A DNA stretch of 8,267 nucleotides from Lysobacterales bacterium (lineage in GTDB: Bacteria; Pseudomonadota; Gammaproteobacteria; Xanthomonadales; Marinicellaceae), in assembly GCA_027083915.1 (NCBI GenBank), contig JALWML010000019.1:1-8267 (forward strand). Reading direction: 5' to 3'. Position numbers and translations under genes: made by a program. The notes under the pieces are model-generated. The model made no database searches, was not told the DNA's origin, and saw nothing but the letters and a program-made list of their open reading frames with translations. Shown one piece after another: positions 6,047-8,267 of the stretch (positions are counted from its first letter, which is position 1; the number at the start of each line of letters is the position of its first letter).

Positions 6047-7363
6047 TTAGACTTCCTTATTATTTTCTTCAGACTCTAAGGTTTTCTTGGTTTTTTCTTC
6101 TAATTCCAACTGACCTTTCTTCAAATCTTCAATAAGTTTAATTTCACGCAAAGTGTGTTTTTCCCATGCCCTAGCATCTTTTAACACTTTCTTAGTTTTC
6201 TTTGCTTGTCTAAATGCTTGTAAGGCGTTTTCATACTGTTTCAAATTTGAATAAGCCATTCCCATTAATAAATAATTATTTCCAGGATTTTTCAAACCAC
6301 CTTTCTCAGCAGCTTTCTTTGTGGCAGTAGCTGCTTTTTTATAGTCGCCAGCATCAAAATAAACCCCTGCTAATCGTGCAAATAAGACACCTTTATCTGA
6401 TAATTTGGCTGCCTGTTCAAGAACAGGTATTGCCTTATCATGTTGATTTGCTTGTGCCCATGTATTGCCCAAAGTCTCTATATTTTTCTGAGATTTTTCG
6501 ATGGCACCACTTTTCATGCCTTTTTCAATAATTTTAGCAGCCTTATATGGTACATCTTGACCCAAAAACATATAAGCAAGATTCAACATATCCTTACCCT
6601 TTTTAATATCACCATCTACGTAAAGTGCATCAAAAATGGTTAGTCGCTTCATGTCTTTTCCTAATTCACCATACATACCTGCTAGTTGTTTTAGGTAAGA
6701 TGCTTTAGGATAAAGACTCACTAATTGTTCATAAGTTTCAGCAGTTTTTTTGTAATCACCTTTATCATAATACAGAGCCGACTTTAGCCTTAACCAATTT
6801 TCTTTTACCTTACGACCAGCCTTTGTTTCTAGTTCTACGGCCTTATCTACATTTTTCAATGCATCATCATATTTTTCTAATTGATAATAAGCCTGAGCTA
6901 ACATGATATGAGATGTTGGCGTTGGTTTAGGAACCTCTGACAACCATTCATTCATGTATTTAATACAAAGCGGAAACTTTTCTAATTGAAAGTACAATTG
7001 GGCAACAGTGTATTTGGCTTGCAAAGCTAAAGCTGGCGTGGTTTCAGGAATTTTAATCACTTCCAGATAAGCGTCAATGGCTTTCTGGTAATCTTCTTTA
7101 GAGGCATAAATAAATGCATAAAAATTATACATTTGTGATTTACCATAGCCACTAACTTTTCCTCGTGCTTTTAGAGCATCAAGTTCTGCCAGTGCAGCTG
7201 CATGATTGCCGGCTTCAGTTAGCTCTTGTGCCTTCATTAATTTTTCAAATGTTTTTGCATCAATCGCACCAGTTGCTTGCTCTTTTTTGTCATGGCGACC
7301 TGCTTGAACAAAAACAGAAATTAATAATCTAATGATTATAATTAATAGTTTTAAATTTTTCAT
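6047..7363 (-). CDS. Exported TPR-repeat protein of the TonB operon
   Basis: This 438-residue protein consists mostly of tetratricopeptide repeats behind an N-terminal signal sequence (MKNLKLL..., likely cleavage VQA/G at 21/22), placing it in the periplasm. TPR-like helical pairs run from about 40 to 390, with recognisable units around 77-105, 117-143, 152-180, 190-218, 295-320, 325-352 and 363-388. A highly charged, probably helical tail rich in Lys and Glu follows (388-438). The ATG at 7363 is preferred over an in-frame TTG at 7378, which would overlap tonB; the ATG lies four bases after the tonB stop with a weak AGAG seven bases upstream. In TonB2/TtpC clusters of marine gammaproteobacteria a TPR gene commonly follows tonB, so a role in TonB-dependent transport is likely but its mechanism is unknown. 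An Arg (residue 12) interrupts the hydrophobic core of the signal. Confidence 0.85.
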   Translation of the reverse strand: MKNLKLLIIIIRLLISVFVQAGRHDKKEQATGAIDAKTFEKLMKAQELTEAGNHAAALAELDALKARGKVSGYGKSQMYNFYAFIYASKEDYQKAIDAYLEVIKIPETTPALALQAKYTVAQLYFQLEKFPLCIKYMNEWLSEVPKPTPTSHIMLAQAYYQLEKYDDALKNVDKAVELETKAGRKVKENWLRLKSALYYDKGDYKKTAETYEQLVSLYPKASYLKQLAGMYGELGKDMKRLTIFDALYVDGDIKKGKDMLNLAYMFLGQDVPYKAAKIIEKGMKSGAIEKSQKNIETLGNTWAQANQHDKAIPVLEQAAKLSDKGVLFARLAGVYFDAGDYKKAATATKKAAEKGGLKNPGNNYLLMGMAYSNLKQYENALQAFRQAKKTKKVLKDARAWEKHTLREIKLIEDLKKGQLELEEKTKKTLESEENNKEV

Positions 7364-7367
7364 ATTA

Positions 7368-7982
7368 TCACTCTGCAAGTTTAAAGGTTATACGTGTTTT
7401 TACACCATGAACATCTTGAGGCACACCATCAATTACACGTGGCTTATATTTATAACGAAGAGCTGACTTTATTGCTGCTTTATTAAATATATTCTCAGGT
7501 TGTGCTTCTACAACCACCGGGTTTAGTACCGTGCCCTGCTTTGTCACCGTATAAGATAAAATAACATAGCCTTCAATACCTCGAGACGCAGCTCGTGATG
7601 GGTATTGTGGTGCCACTTTTACAATAGGTAAAAACTCACCATCAGATGCTGATAAACCCGTGCCAATACTTAAATCTAAATCCGCAGTCATACTATCAGG
7701 TGCATTTATCGCTCCAATATTTGAATCTGCATCAATTTGATCAAAGTCTTGTTGAGGAATTTCTGGTGGCGGCTGTTCATCTACTTTTGGTTTCTCGGGT
7801 TTTTGCACTTCTCGATTAACCATCATTTCTGCTTCTGGCATAAACACATCAGGTAATTTAAGGCGTTTTTTTGAATCCATTGGCTTTTTATTGAATTCAA
7901 TTAATGCCACCATTAATGTAATTAAGGAAGCTGTAATCAAAAATGCCAATGGAATTGTTATAAGAGCTCTTTTTGTAACCAT
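7368..7982 (-). CDS. tonB: TonB energy-transducing protein (TonB2 type)
   Basis: TonB spans the periplasm and passes proton-motive-force energy from ExbB-ExbD to outer-membrane receptors. The 204-residue length is that of short TonB2-type proteins. It shows one N-terminal membrane anchor (about 7-29) and a short Pro/Lys/Glu linker (KPEKPKVDEQPPPEIPQQ, 61-78) in place of the long proline-rich stretch of E. coli TonB. The C-terminal domain (about 118-204) has APQYPSRAASRGIEGYV (124-140), including the conserved Tyr-Pro. It continues with FNKAAIKSALRYKYKPR (166-182) and ends in TRITFKLAE. The start is supported by TAGGAG (7995-7990) seven bases upstream; this site includes the exbD stop codon, ten bases before tonB, so the genes are co-transcribed. 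It could serve the receptor in this window, though TonB proteins usually serve several. Confidence 0.94.
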   Translation of the reverse strand: MVTKRALITIPLAFLITASLITLMVALIEFNKKPMDSKKRLKLPDVFMPEAEMMVNREVQKPEKPKVDEQPPPEIPQQDFDQIDADSNIGAINAPDSMTADLDLSIGTGLSASDGEFLPIVKVAPQYPSRAASRGIEGYVILSYTVTKQGTVLNPVVVEAQPENIFNKAAIKSALRYKYKPRVIDGVPQDVHGVKTRITFKLAE

Positions 7983-7992
7983 AATTTAGCTC

Positions 7993-8267
7993 CTACCTTG
8001 TAGACAATGATACTTTATCATTACCAACAACTTTTCGTGCTGAATCTAGCACCGCTGTAAACGTTTTCACAGATGCTAATTCATCAGCCTGAATCACAAC
8101 ACCACCTTCTGGATTTTCCGCATGCAATCTTTCAACATTTGCCTTAACTGAACGAACATCAATTCGACGTTTATCCATCCAAATAGAATTATCGGCACTT
8201 ATGGCAATCAAAACAGTTGTATCATCTTTTTGATTGGCTGTACTGGCTTCAGGTCTATTGACCTCAA
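7993..8267 (-). CDS. exbD: Biopolymer transport protein ExbD, 5' partial
   Basis: ExbD is part of the inner-membrane proton channel that powers TonB. The frame is open to the right edge; the TTG at 8211 is only an internal Leu codon, as upstream codons continue the family sequence (EVNRPEAS...). About 90 C-terminal residues are visible and roughly 45 are missing, including the membrane helix with the essential Asp. The visible periplasmic domain reads VLIAISADNSIWMDKRRID, then NVERLHAENPEGGVVIQAD, and ends DKVSLSTR, the pattern of TonB2-system ExbD proteins. It stops ten bases before tonB, with the tonB ribosome site overlapping its TAG. By analogy with such clusters, exbB and a ttpC-like gene are expected just outside the window. 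Confidence 0.92.
   Translation of the reverse strand, partial: EVNRPEASTANQKDDTTVLIAISADNSIWMDKRRIDVRSVKANVERLHAENPEGGVVIQADELASVKTFTAVLDSARKVVGNDKVSLSTR

Noticed and set aside
6440..6643. Plus-strand open frame of 67 codons inside the TPR gene
   Set aside because: Antisense to TPR repeats with no start signal; a shadow frame.
8209..8211. TTG as an alternative start of exbD
   Set aside because: Codons upstream of it continue the conserved ExbD sequence to the window edge, so it is an internal leucine.

Overview
The window looks like chromosomal DNA from an AT-rich (by eye roughly 35-40% GC) marine-type gammaproteobacterium. The pointers are a large TonB-dependent receptor with a long 'VTAQQREQ..DVPISVAV' type plug, and an exbD-tonB-TPR gene run in the order typical of TonB2/TtpC clusters of Vibrio, Shewanella and Alteromonas relatives. 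The genus cannot be named from the sequence. Coding density is high, no gap exceeds 300 bases, and I see no RNA genes, insertion sequences or CRISPR arrays.

Layout: (1) 1-908, plus strand, is the C-terminal three quarters of an Nramp-family membrane transporter, cut by the left edge. (2) 907-988 holds a strong bidirectional terminator and a second hairpin. (3) 1009-3426, minus strand, is a complete TonB-dependent outer-membrane receptor. (4) 3427-3683 is a divergent intergenic region with a leader hairpin for the receptor and a well-formed promoter for the rightward genes. (5) 3684-5900, plus strand, is a compact overlapping operon pxpA-pxpB-pxpC encoding the ATP-dependent prokaryotic 5-oxoprolinase. 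(6) 5999-6025 is a bidirectional terminator between convergent operons. (7) 6047-8267, minus strand, is the end of a TonB-energising operon: a partial exbD, then tonB, then a secreted TPR protein.

How the genes may work together: PxpABC converts 5-oxo-L-proline (pyroglutamate) to L-glutamate in the cytoplasm. Nramp-like genes sit beside pxp genes elsewhere (ycsG beside ycsF in Bacillus subtilis). The copy here lacks the metal-binding methionine of the canonical TM6 motif, so it may carry something other than Mn2+/Fe2+. The receptor lies inverted between the transporter and pxpABC, and the exbD/tonB/TPR genes nearby could energise it. A complete outer-membrane-to-cytoplasm route for a pyroglutamyl compound is therefore conceivable, but it is an inference from neighbourhood only.

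The most notable sequence-level signals are: the altered TM6 motif of the transporter; a consensus -10 box placed so that pxpA would be transcribed as a leaderless mRNA; three GTTA elements spaced exactly 11 bp apart just upstream of that promoter; and translational coupling without Shine-Dalgarno sequences through the pxp operon.
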